Of a stretch of 64,000 bases of DNA, positions 1-10,970 are shown piece after piece. The notes below the pieces were generated by a model. That model saw only the letters and a program-made list of their open reading frames with translations, searched no databases and had not been told where the DNA came from. Each line of letters begins with the position of its first letter. Positions within the stretch are counted from its first letter, which is position 1. Source of the DNA: Stomorhina lunata (taxonomy: Eukaryota > Arthropoda > Insecta > Diptera > Rhiniidae); NCBI GenBank assembly GCA_933228675.1, contig OW121740.1, positions 33,386,292 through 33,450,291 of the forward strand, given 5' to 3'. A program made the position numbers and the translations under genes.

Positions 1-405
1 CCCTGTATTAGTTTCTTATTTCAAAAAGTATAACAAATATGACTTTTATTAGCTTTTTCAATTCTGACAAAAGCAAACGAAATTGTTTCTCTCAAAAGTT
101 CAATAACATTTGTTTTCTAAACACAACCCTTTTGTTTGTCAAAACATTTAGTTTATATTAGTTGTTTTTACTATCAGGGAACTTTAGACAAATAAGTTAC
201 AATTTACTGAAGCTTTATACGTCATTTATTATTTATATAATCCTAAAAGTATGCTACACAAATATTTCTGAAATATCTCACATTTTGATCGATATTGAAT
301 GCTACGATTTGGCCCCTGTATTAGTTTCTTATTTCAAAAAGTATAACAAATATGACTTTTATTAGCTTTTTCAATTCTGACAAAAGCAAACGAAATTGTT
401 TCTCC
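1..405. repeat. Tandem pair of a 313-bp unit (family C right end plus flank)
   Basis: Bases 1-92 recur almost unchanged at 314-405, a direct repeat with a 313-bp period. The unit ends at about 235-319 with a sequence close to the right end of family C (compare 26340-26427), including a GATCGATAT core and a terminal GGCCCC. The window therefore opens inside a tandem array whose left part lies outside. The open frame at 162-365 has no recognisable features and is not called. Confidence 0.75.
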
Positions 406-1816
406 TCCCGAAAACAAGTGAAAAATTGTTAAGGTATGTATTTATTATACCCGCCACTGTTCTAGATACAAAAACACATTGTCAATGTCAAATCAATTTA
501 ATTTGATATCTGATGTGTTACAATGATGTAGAACAAAAGAAGAGCATGTTTCACCTTTTCATACGAAAATGTTAAGGTATTGACACTTTTTAATGAAAAA
601 AACTTGTAAAACAAATTTTTAATTGAATACAAACATAACAGGTCGGAAGTTTATTTATTTTGGAATTTTCCAAGGGTTGAAAGAAGGAAAGATTAAGGAT
701 TTTTAGAAAGTATGAGTAACATAATATGTTCTTTATATAAAAAGCATCCATTAGGAACATATTCTGAGCTAGAAAACAATGGAAAATTTAATATAAAAAT
801 AAACAAAGTCTTGTAACAAAGCATATACTAAACTATTAATTTCAAGTGTATTTATTTACCTCTCAGATGTTTTATTTCTTTAAGAACAAAGCTCTTAGTT
901 CTTGAACATGTATTAGAAAATATTTACCTTCTTCATTACTCATTTAGAAAATAATTGAAAAGAATTCCTTGAGCCCTAAATTAGGGTAACATTAACAATG
1001 ACTTGTGAGTCTTAAGAAAAGAATAAATAAAATTAATTTGAAATTAAATTTTTAAATTAAATTTCATATGTGTATGAAATAAATATATAAGTCACCTTTA
1101 AGAAACCACTTAAGTACATACAAACACACAATCGAGTGCATACATATGTAGCCTTATAGAGTCAATATTAAGAATAAATACATAAAATACAATTGCCAAT
1201 AAAATATTGATATAAAGAATTTATTTTGTCTAGAGAGAATAAAGGCTATATTTCTTTTGAAATAGAATTAATTTTTCTATTCATCCTCGACACCAACAAC
1301 CAAATAAATACCTTATTGTCTATTTCTTTCTTTTTTACGATATATTTTTGTTAATAAAAAAACCTTAAAACGACTGAAGCAGAAACTAAAATCAAATATC
1401 AACCTTTACAGAACATAAATCCCCTTTTAGGCTATAAATATTGTGTAACATAGTTTAGATTTTAAAACCTAAAAACAGCCACACATTCATATCCCCGCAA
1501 GGAAGTAGTTTATCTATATGTATCGATAGCGACAGTTAGACTTGGAGACGACGAAAACCTATAGATATAATGGCGCTCTAACGGAGCAGAAATAGATTTA
1601 CAATGTGAATTTCACATTTGGCTTAAAGTACTACTAAATTTACATTGAGTTAGGTGTGTATGTATTGGTATTAACCAATACACACACACACTTTTGAGTT
1701 TAAATTATTTTAGGAGCTTTTGATCATTTCACACTAAGACAAAATAAATTTTAAATTTTATCCTTAAAATAAGATTTATCAAGGATTTTATTACCCAAGT
1801 TTGAAAGTTGTAATTA
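406..1816. other. AT-rich intergenic DNA, nothing identified
   Basis: AT-rich sequence without a credible open frame or a repeat recognised elsewhere in the window. A less AT-rich patch at about 1490-1610 stands out by composition, but I cannot assign it. Confidence 0.5.
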
Positions 1817-1820
1817 ATTC

Positions 1821-4800
1821 TTCTGTCTGTCTGTCTGTCTGTCTATGTCTGTCTATATCTGTCTATGTCTGTCTATGTCTGTCTATGTCTGTCTATGTCT
1901 GTCTATGTCTGTCTATGTCTGTCTATGTCTGTCCATGTCTGTCTATGTCTGTCTATGTCTGTCTATGTCTGTCTATGTCTGTCTATGTCTGTCTATGTCT
2001 GTCTATGTCTGTTTATGTCTGTCTATGTCTGTCTATGTCTGTCTATGTCTGACTATGTCTGTCTATGTCTGCCTATGTCTGCCTATGTCTGCCTATGTCT
2101 GTCCATGTCTGTCTATGTCTGTCTATGTCTGTCTATGTCTGTCTATGTCTGTCTATGTCTGTCTATGTCTGTCTATGTCTGTCTATGTCTGTCTATGTCT
2201 GTCTATGTCTGTCTATGTCTGTCTATGTCTGTCTATGTCTGTCTATGTCTGTCTATGTCTGTCTATGTCTGTCTATGTCTGTCTATGTCTGTCTATGTCT
2301 GTCTATGTCTGTCTATGTCTGTCTATGTCTGTCTATGTCTGTCTATGTCTGTCTATGTCTGTCTATGTCTGTCTATGTCTGTCTATGTCTGTCTATGTCT
2401 GTCTATGTCTGCCTATGTCTGTCTATGTCTGTCTATGTCTGTCTATGTCTGTCTATGTCTGTCTATGTCTGTCTATGTCTGTCTATGTCTGTCTATGTCT
2501 GTCTATGTCTGTCTATGTCTGTCTATGTCTGTCTATGTCTGTCTATGTCTGTCTATGTCTGTCTATATCTGTCTATGTCTGTCTATGTCTGTCTATGTCT
2601 GTCTATGTCTGTCTATGTCTGTCTATGTCTGTCTATGTCTGTCTATGTCTGTCTATGTCTGTCTATGTCTGTCTATGTCTGTCTATGTCTGTCTATGTCT
2701 GTCTATGTCTGTCTATGTCTGTCTATGTCTGACTATGTCTGACTATGTCTGTCTATGTCTGCCTATGTCTGCTTATGTCTGTCCATGTCTGTCTATGTCT
2801 GTCTATGTCTGTCTATGTCTGTCTATGTCTGTCTATGTCTGTCTATGTCTGTCTATGTCTGTCTATGTCTGTCTATGTCTGTCTATGTCTGTCTATGTCT
2901 GTCTATGTCTGTCTATGTCTGTCTATGTCTGTCTATGTCTGTCTATGTCTGTCTATGTCTGTCTATGTCTGTCTATGTCTGTCTATGTCTGTCTATGTCT
3001 GTCTATGTCTGTCTATGTCTGTCTATGTCTGTCTATGTCTGTCTATGTCTGTCTATGTCTGTCTATGTCTGTCTATGTCTGTCTATGTCTGTCTATGTCT
3101 GTCTATGTCTGTCTATGTCTGTCTATGTCTGTCTATGTCTGTCTATGTCTGTCTATGTCTGTCTATGTCTGTCTATGTCTGTCTACGTCTGTCTACGTCT
3201 GTCTATGTCTGTCTATGTCTGTCTACGTCTGTCTATGTCTGTCTATGTCTGTCTATGTCTGTCTATGTCTGTCTACGTCTGTCTACGTCTGTCTATGTCT
3301 GTCTATGTCTGTCTATGTCTGTCTATGTCTGTCTATGTCTGTCTATGTCTGTCTATGTCTGTCTATGTCTGTCTATGTCTGTCTATGTTTGTCTATGTCT
3401 GTCTACGTCTGTCTATGTCTGTCTATGTCTGTCTATGTCTGTCTATGTCTGCCTATGTCTGTCTATGTCTGTCTATGTCTGTCTATGTCTGTCTATGTCT
3501 GTCTATGTCTGTCTATGTCTGTCTATGTCTGTCTATGTCTGTCTATGTCTGTCTATGTCTGTCTATGTCTGTCTATGTCTGTCTATGTCTGTCTATGTCT
3601 GTCTATGTCTGTCTATGTCTGTCTATGTCTGTCTATGTCTGTCTATGTCTGTCTATGTCTGTCTATGTCTGTCTATGTCTGTCTATGTCTGTCTATGTCT
3701 GTCTATGTCTGTCTATGTCTGTCTATGTCTGTCTATGTCTGTCTATGTCTGTCTATGTCTGTCTATGTCTGTCTATGTCTGTCTATGTCTGTCTATGTCT
3801 GTCTATGTCTGTCTATGTCTGTCTATGTCTGTCTATGTCTGTCTATGTCTGTCTATGTCTGTCTATGTCTGTCTATGTCTGTCTATGTCTGTCTATGTCT
3901 GTCTATGTCTGTCTATGTCTGTCTATGTCTGTCTATGTCTGTCTATGTCTGTCTATGTCTGTCTATGTCTGTCTATGTCTGTCTATGTCTGTCTATGTCT
4001 GTCTATGTCTGTCTATGTCTGTCTATGTCTGTCTATGTCTGTCTATGTCTGTCTATGTCTGTCTATGTCTGTCTATGTCTGTCTATGTCTGTCTATGTCT
4101 GTCTATGTCTGTCTATGTCTGTCTATGTCTGTCTATGTCTGTCTATGTCTGTCTATGTCTGTCTATGTCTGTCTATGTCTGTCTATGTCTGTCTATGTCT
4201 GTCTATGTCTGTCTATGTCTGTCTATGTCTGTCTATGTCTGTCTATGTCTGTCTATGTCTGTCTATGTCTGTCTATGTCTGTCTATGTCTGTCTATGTCT
4301 GTCTATGTCTGTCTATGTCTGTCTATGTCTGTCTATGTCTGTCTATGTCTGTCTATGTCTGTCTATGTCTGTCTATGTCTGTCTATGTCTGTCTATGTCT
4401 GTCTATGTCTGTCTATGTCTGTCTATGTCTGTCTATGTCTGTCTATGTCTGTCTATGTCTGTCTATGTCTGTCTATGTCTGTCTATGTCTGTCTATGTCT
4501 GTCTATGTCTGTCTATGTCTGTCTATGTCTGTCTATGTCTGTCTATGTCTGTCTATGTCTGTCTATGTCTGTCTATGTCTGTCTATGTCTGTCTATGTCT
4601 GTCTATGTCTGTCTATGTCTGACTATGTCTGACTATGTCTGTCTATGTCTGCCTATGTCTGCTTATGTCTGTCCATGTCTGTCTATGTCTGTCTATGTCT
4701 GTCTATGTCTGTCTATGTCTGTCTATGTCTGTCTATGTCTGTCTATGTCTGTCTATGTCTGTCTATGTCTGTCTATGTCTGTCTATGTCTGTCTATGTCT

Positions 4801-6295
4801 GTCTATGTCTGTCTATGTCTGTCTATGTCTGTCTATGTCTGTCTATGTCTGTCTATATCTGTCTATGTCTGTCTATGTCTGTCTATGTCTGTCTATGTCT
4901 GTCTATGTCTGTCTATGTCTGTCTATGTCTGTCTATGTCTGTCTATGTCTGTCTATGTCTGTCTATGTCTGTCTATGTCTGTCTACGTCTGTCTACGTCT
5001 GTCTATGTCTGTCTATGTCTGTCTACGTCTGTCTATGTCTGTCTATGTCTGTCTATGTCTGTCTATGTCTGTCTACGTCTGTCTACGTCTGTCTATGTCT
5101 GTCTATGTCTGTCTATGTCTGTGTATGTCTGTCTATGTCTGTCTATGTCTGTCTATGTCTGTCTATGTCTGTCTATGTCTGTCTATGTTTGTCTATGTCT
5201 GTCTACGTCTGTCTATGTCTGTCTATGTCTGTCTATGTCTGTCTATGTCTGTCTATGTCTGTCTATGTCTGCCTATGTCTGTCTATGTCTGTCTATGTCT
5301 GTCTATGTCTGTCTATGTCTGTCTATGTCTGTCTATGTCTGTCTATGTCTGTCTATGTCTGTCTATGTCTGTCTATGTCTGTCTATGTCTGTCTATGTCT
5401 GTCTATGTCTGTCTATGTCTGTCTATGTCTGTCTATGTCTGTCTATGTCTGTCTATGTCTGTCTATGTCTGTCTATGTCTGTCTATGTCTGTCTATGTCT
5501 GTCTATGTCTGTCTATGTCTGTCTATGTCTGTCTATGTCTGTCTATGTCTGTCTATGTCTGTCTATGTCTGTCTATGTCTGTCTATGTCTGTCTATGTCT
5601 GTCTATGTCTGTCTATGTCTGTCTATGTCTGTCTATGTCTGTCTATGTCTGTCTATGTCTGTCTATGTCTGTCTATGTCTGTCTATGTCTGTCTATGTCT
5701 GTCTATGTCTGTCTATGTCTGTCTATGTCTGTCTATGTCTGTCTATGTCTGTCTATGTCTGTCTATGTCTGTCTATGTCTGTCTATGTCTGTCTATGTCT
5801 GTCTATGTCTGTCTATGTCTGTCTATGTCTGTCTATGTCTGTCTATGTCTGTCTATGTCTGTCTATGTCTGTCTATGTCTGTCTATGTCTGTCTATGTCT
5901 GTCTATGTCTGTCTATGTCTGTCTATGTCTGTCTATGTCTGTCTATGTCTGTCTATGTCTGTCTATGTCTGTCTATGTCTGTCTATGTCTGTCTATGTCT
6001 GTCTATGTCTGTCTATGTCTGTCTATGTCTGTCTATGTCTGTCTATGTCTGTCTATGTCTGTCTATGTCTGTCTATGTCTGTCTATGTCTGTCTATGTCT
6101 GTCTATGTCTGTCTATGTCTGTCTATGTCTGTCTATGTCTGTCTATGTCTGTCTATGTCTGTCTATGTCTGTCTATGTCTGTCTATGTCTGTCTATGTCT
6201 GTCTATGTCTGTCTATGTCTGTCTATGTCTGTCTATGTCTGTCTATGTCTGCCTATGTCTGCCTATGTCTGTCTATGTCTGTCTGTCTGTGTCTG
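1821..6295. repeat. 4.5-kb minisatellite of the 10-mer GTCTATGTCT (about 447 units)
   Basis: Near-perfect head-to-tail 10-bp units, seeded at the left by a (TCTG)n tract. Variant units (GACTATGTCT, GCCTATGTCT, GCTTATGTCT, GTCCATGTCT, GTCTACGTCT, GTCTATGTTT) occur in the same order twice: 2731-2781 matches 4621-4671, and 3181-3401 matches 4981-5201. This shows an internal duplication of 1.8-1.9 kb. Because 10 is not a multiple of 3, every forward frame reads the same decapeptide [10 protein letters not shown]; the resulting frames of up to 1485 codons are artefacts, not genes. Confidence 0.97.
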
Positions 6296-7512
6296 TCTAC
6301 ATTTCTTTGTCTACTTTTCTAGAAGTTCGTCTTTGTATATCTTTTCTTTATTTTTTTTGGAAAGGCTGGCAATAATTTGACGTTATCTGATGAAAAGCTA
6401 CAGCATGTGTCAGTAGGAAGCTTTGTTGTACTGAAATTTATATGGATGTTCACAAGGATATCATTTGTTATGAATGACAATACTTTTCTTTTATTTTAAA
6501 GACACCTTTGATCTAATATCATTTTCTATAACATAATTTTTAGGGTTCTCAAATTTTTACATTAGTGTGACGGACAAATGTGTGAAAAAAACTTTAACTT
6601 TTAAACGGAGAATCTGACTTAATTTTAATTGCATTTACATAAGCAAGGAGCAGTTATCTAGGCAGCTAATTTTATTTATCTCTTTGAGAAAAATCCATTA
6701 ACAAAAACTAATATGTATGTATGCCACCCTAATATACATGTATGTTTAATAGTACTAATATGTGTTGGTACTAAATAAAACCTATTTTAAACAATCCTTT
6801 AATATTTTATTTCTCAAAAAAAAATAATTTTGTACTAAATAAAACCTATTTTTAAAAAACCTTTAATGTGTTATTTCGCAGAAGAAAAAAAAAAAACAAT
6901 ATTTAAGTGCTTTCTTTGAGACCGAAACACGTTCCTGAGAGTGGTAACATATAAAATCAAATATATACCGAAGCATATGTCAAAATAATTTTTTTTTTTA
7001 AGGAAAATTGAACGAAACATTTTAACTTTTGCTTTTAGAGCAAATAGATAAAAGATTTGATTATTTAGGTAAAAGTACGTTTGATAAAGCAAAAAACATT
7101 ATTTGAACAGAAAGTGACAAAAAACGGTGAATACTTTATAAACGACTTCAAAGGTTCAGTTTATTTTAGTTATCTAAAAGCAGTATTTTGTAAAGCACTT
7201 TTACTTTTTTATTATAGTTTAAAAGGATAAATTTATATTTTCAACTTAATATGTCTATTAAGTCAAATATAAAATATTCTCAATATTTTCTAGGAATTTA
7301 CAATAATAAATTTTAAAACTACTTCTTTTGAAAATTATTGTAGTTTCTTTTTTAATTTTTTTATTTTTTGGATTTGCAATTAACCCGTGTTTAGTCATTC
7401 TGCTTACAGAATTATTATTTTTATAATCACCATCGCTCTAAACCAGACCAGTCCAAATACACATATATTAATTTTTGCATTTATGATAAACAGCTTTGAA
7501 ATCTCTTACGGC
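6296..7512. other. AT-rich spacer between the two decamer arrays
   Basis: Unique AT-rich sequence. A near-duplicate phrase (TACTAAATAAAACCTATTTT) occurs at about 6769 and 6833, a local duplication of about 64 bp period. No gene is supported. Confidence 0.5.
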
Positions 7513-7596
7513 CAGTGTTGCCATATTTACTTTTTTCTTTATGTATTCGATCATTTTTTATATAATCGAGCAAAAAATTATTATCTGGCAGCACTG
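7513..7596. mobile_element. Possible 84-bp hAT-type miniature element
   Basis: The segment starts CAGTGTTGCCA and ends TGGCAGCACTG, inverted ends differing at one of 11 positions. CAGTG-type ends ending in TGCCA are common in hAT elements. The expected 8-bp target duplication is not seen, so the element may be old or the match fortuitous. Confidence 0.3.
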
Positions 7597-7689
7597 ACTT
7601 TAAAAGACAATTTTACGTATGTGTGAGAGGGACAAACATAGTTGTGTTTCACTCATACATACTGCGTCGGTGTGAAAGCCAAAACGCTC

Positions 7690-9141
7690 TTTCTATGTCT
7701 GTCTGTGTCTGTATGTATCTGTCTGTGTCTGTTTGTGTCTGTCTGTATCTAGCTGTGTCTGTCTATGTCTGTCTGTGTCTGTCTGTGTCTGTCTGTGTCT
7801 GTCTGTGTCTGTCTGTGTCTGTCTGTGTCTGCCTGTGTCTGTCTGTATCTAGCTGTGTCTGTCTATGTCTGTCTATGTCTGTCTGTGTCTGTCTGTGTCT
7901 GTCTGTGTCTGTCTGTGTCTGTGTCTGTCTGTGTCTGTATGTGTCTGTCTGTGTCTGTATGTGTCTGTCTGTGTCTGTTTGTGTCTGTCTGTATCTAGCT
8001 GTGTCTGTCTATGTCTGTCTGTGTCTGTCTGTGTCTGTCTGTGTCTGTCTGTGTCTTCCTGTGTCTGTCTGTATCTGTCTATGTCTGTCTGTGTCTGTCT
8101 GTGTCTGTCTGTGTCTGTCTGTGTCTGTCTGTGTCTGTCTGTGTCTGTCTGTGTCTGTCTGTGTCTGTCTGTGTCTGTCTGTGTCTGTCTGTGTCTGTCT
8201 GTGTCTGTCTGTGTCTGTCTGTGTCTGTCTGTGTCTGTCTGTGTCTGTCTGTGTCTGTCTGTGTCTGTCTGTGTCTGTCTGTGTCTGTCTGTGTCTGTCT
8301 GTGTCTGTCTGTGTCTGTCTGTGTCTGTCTGTGTCTGTCTGTGTCTGTCTGTCTGTGTCTGTCTATGTCTGTCTGTATCTGTCTGTGTCTGTCTGTTTCT
8401 GTTTGTGTCTGTCTGTGTCTGTCTGTGTCTGTGTGTGTCTGTCTGTGTCTGTCTGTGTTTGTCTGTGTCTGTATGTTTCTGTCTGTGTCTGTATGTGTCT
8501 GTCTGTGTCTGTTTGTGTCTGTCTGTGTCTGTTTATGTCTGTCTATGTCTGCTTGTGTCTGTCTGTGTTTGTCTGTGTCTGTCTGTGTCTGTGTCTGTCT
8601 GTGTCTGTCTATGTCTGTCTATGTCTGTCTGTGTCTGTCTGTGTCTGTCTGTGTCTGTCTGTGTCTGTCTGTATCTGTATGTGTCTGTCTGTGTCTGTAT
8701 GTGTCTGTATGTGCCTGTTTGTGTCTGTTTGTGTCTGTCTGTGTCTGTCTGTGTCTGTCTGTATCTGTCTGTCTCTGTCTGTCTATGTCTGTCTGTGTCT
8801 GTCTGTGTCTGTCTGTGTCTGTCTGTGTCTGTCTGTGTCTGTCTGTGTCTGTGTTTGTCTGTGTCTGTCTGTGTCTGTCTGTGTCTGTCTGTGTCTGTCT
8901 GTGTCTGTTTGTGTCTGTCTGTGTCTGTCTGTGTCTGCCTGTGTCTGCTTGTGTCTGTCTGTGTCTGTCTGTGTCTGTCTGTGTCTGTCTGTGTCTGTCT
9001 GTGTCTATCTGTGTCTGTCTGTGTCTGTCTGTGTCTGTCTGTGTCTGTCTGTGTCTGTGTGTGTCTGTCTGTGTCTGTTTGTGTCTGCCTGTGTCTGTCT
9101 GTGTATGTCTGTGTCTGTCTGTGTCTGTCTGTCTGTCTGTG
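7690..9141. repeat. 1.45-kb minisatellite of the 10-mer GTCTGTGTCT
   Basis: Second decamer array, differing from the 1.8-6.3 kb array by A to G at one unit position. It is far more degenerate: GTCTGTATCT, AGCTGTGTCT, GTTTGTGTCT, GTATGTGTCT and GTCTATGTCT variants occur, and the phase slips by 4 to 6 bases in several places. It ends in (TCTG)n. Open frames across it (547, 430 and 377 codons) are products of the repeat. Confidence 0.95.
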
Positions 9142-9171
9142 TAAGGGATTTCGCTGATTTCGCTAAGGGAT

Positions 9172-9476
9172 TACATATATTCATAATTCTCACGACATTT
9201 CAATTGGAACAAGGGGTACTTATCTCAGACAATGAGCTGCAGTTTATTATATTTGAGACTCATTGAAAGGGGTCTAGGTTTAAACTCTGGCTCCGGCAAA
9301 TGCATTAGTTAGAGAAGTTTTACATAGCCCAATACTCAATAACTAGTGGCTAGTTGAGTTATGCGGTGAACCGTTTTTTTCGAAAATGTATTTTTTCAAT
9401 TAGGTCTGGCCAGGGATCGAACTTGTTACCTCTGGTATGTTAGACGGATGTCGTACCTGCTGTACCAATGCGGTAT
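9172..9476 (-). mobile_element. tRNA-derived SINE, copy S1
   Basis: Reading the minus strand, the element starts with a tRNA-like head: an A-box-like stretch around GGTACAGCAGG near 9460 and a B-box GTTCGATCCC near 9420. A body shared with the copies at 23304, 23803 and 53458 follows, and the 3' end is AT-rich. It abuts the end of the decamer array. No clear target duplication was found. It is more diverged from the other three copies than they are from one another. Confidence 0.8.
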
Positions 9477-10970
9477 GGACTTAGTCTTCTAAAATACTTT
9501 TCTGTTCGGTCATTCAAGGGTTAACCTTTTTTAAATTTCTATTCAAAGGAATCTTTTAAATTCTTTAGCAAAATAGTAAACTTAAAGCCCAGCCCTTAAG
9601 GCGCTGATTTGTTCTATTTGTAAAATTTAATCTCAAATATTTACTTTTTCTAACATGTGTATTTATTTGCTTAGAAAATAACATTATTTACATATTTGTG
9701 TTAAAATGCTTGAAATATTTTTGTTTCTGTTTATTTAAAGCAAAAAAATATGTTTTCTTATTTAATAACATTTTTATCTGTCTGTCTGATATTCTTAACT
9801 AGAGCAGTTTTTGGTATATCTACATTATTTGCATTTACATATTTCTGAGAAAAAAAAAAAAAACAATAAAAAAATAAATTGTAAATACTTGCCGACATAT
9901 TTTAGAAGTAAGCAAAAATTTTATATTTAGATTCAGTTTTCTTTAGGTAGAGATGAACTAAAAAAGTCCCTATAAATTACGAAAATAATTTTTGTTTAGC
10001 TAATTTTTTTAAAATATTTAACAAAATTTTCCAAAAAGTACAAAAAATCATAAAGAAGATAATTTTTATTGTTTTTTACCTTAAGGTAGAGCACACAAAT
10101 CCCAAACAAAAAAAAAATTATAAATTATCCAAAAAAAGAAGAAAAAACTAAATTATTGTACTATGAACTAATAGATAGATACAGAGATATTTACCTATAA
10201 AGATACATTTTTAAACCCACACATAAAAACCTACATTACAATACTTGTTATACACACATACATTCATACACATGCATTCTTTATATTTACTCATACGTTA
10301 TTTTTGGCCTTTACTCTTTTTTTTTTTTGTTGCTATAAATTCATGTAAATAACTGCTTTCCACATGACTTAACAAGTTGTAAAATTAAATAATTTATGTT
10401 TTCAGGACTTAAATAGGTTTCTTATAAATTTTCAACAAAATTTTTCTTTCAATTTAAGCTTAAATTATTATTTTTTTTTATAGAAGAAAAAAAAATTCTT
10501 TTATTTTTTCTTAAGTTTAAGTTTTTCATGCGTTAAAGAAATTTTAAATAGATGTCAAAAATATTTTACATAAATAAATATTTGAAATTTATGGTATTTT
10601 TGTTACAAAGTAGCAATTTTTAAAAGAATTTAAATCTTCTTTTGAAACTGTTTATTTTAGAATAAGATGATTTAAGATTATTGCTATTTGAACAATTTTT
10701 GATAAAAAGTTATTCATTACAATTTCTTTCAAAAGTCTTAATTAGAATTTTTGAGCAGATTTCCTTTAAACCATTAATAAAAAAAAACAAAAACCATGTA
10801 CAATTGTAATAATTACATTTTTAATATTCGTTTTAAGACAAATTTGATCTCCTTTAATTCTAAAAGAATTTTTGCAAAATTTATTGTCATTTTTGTCGAT
10901 TAGATACATTCGTGTTATATGTATGTTTGCGAAAGCAAAACTGATCAGCGCGATTTGTGATGACATACAC
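9477..10970. other. AT-rich intergenic DNA, nothing identified
   Basis: Homopolymer-rich A/T sequence with no recognised repeat or credible coding frame. Confidence 0.5.

Noticed and set aside
1801..6380. Open frames of up to 1485 codons encoding repeated [10 protein letters not shown]
   Set aside because: A 10-bp repeat without stops reads the same peptide in all three forward frames. Start sites and ends are set by the repeat borders; no unique protein sequence is attached.
7623..9266. Frames of 377-547 codons encoding Cys/Val/Ser-rich repeats
   Set aside because: Same reason: translation of the GTCTGTGTCT satellite in all frames.
10140..10900. CRISPR-like or other regularly spaced repeats
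   Set aside because: No repeat of fixed spacing with unique spacers was seen here or elsewhere; the window is eukaryotic in character.
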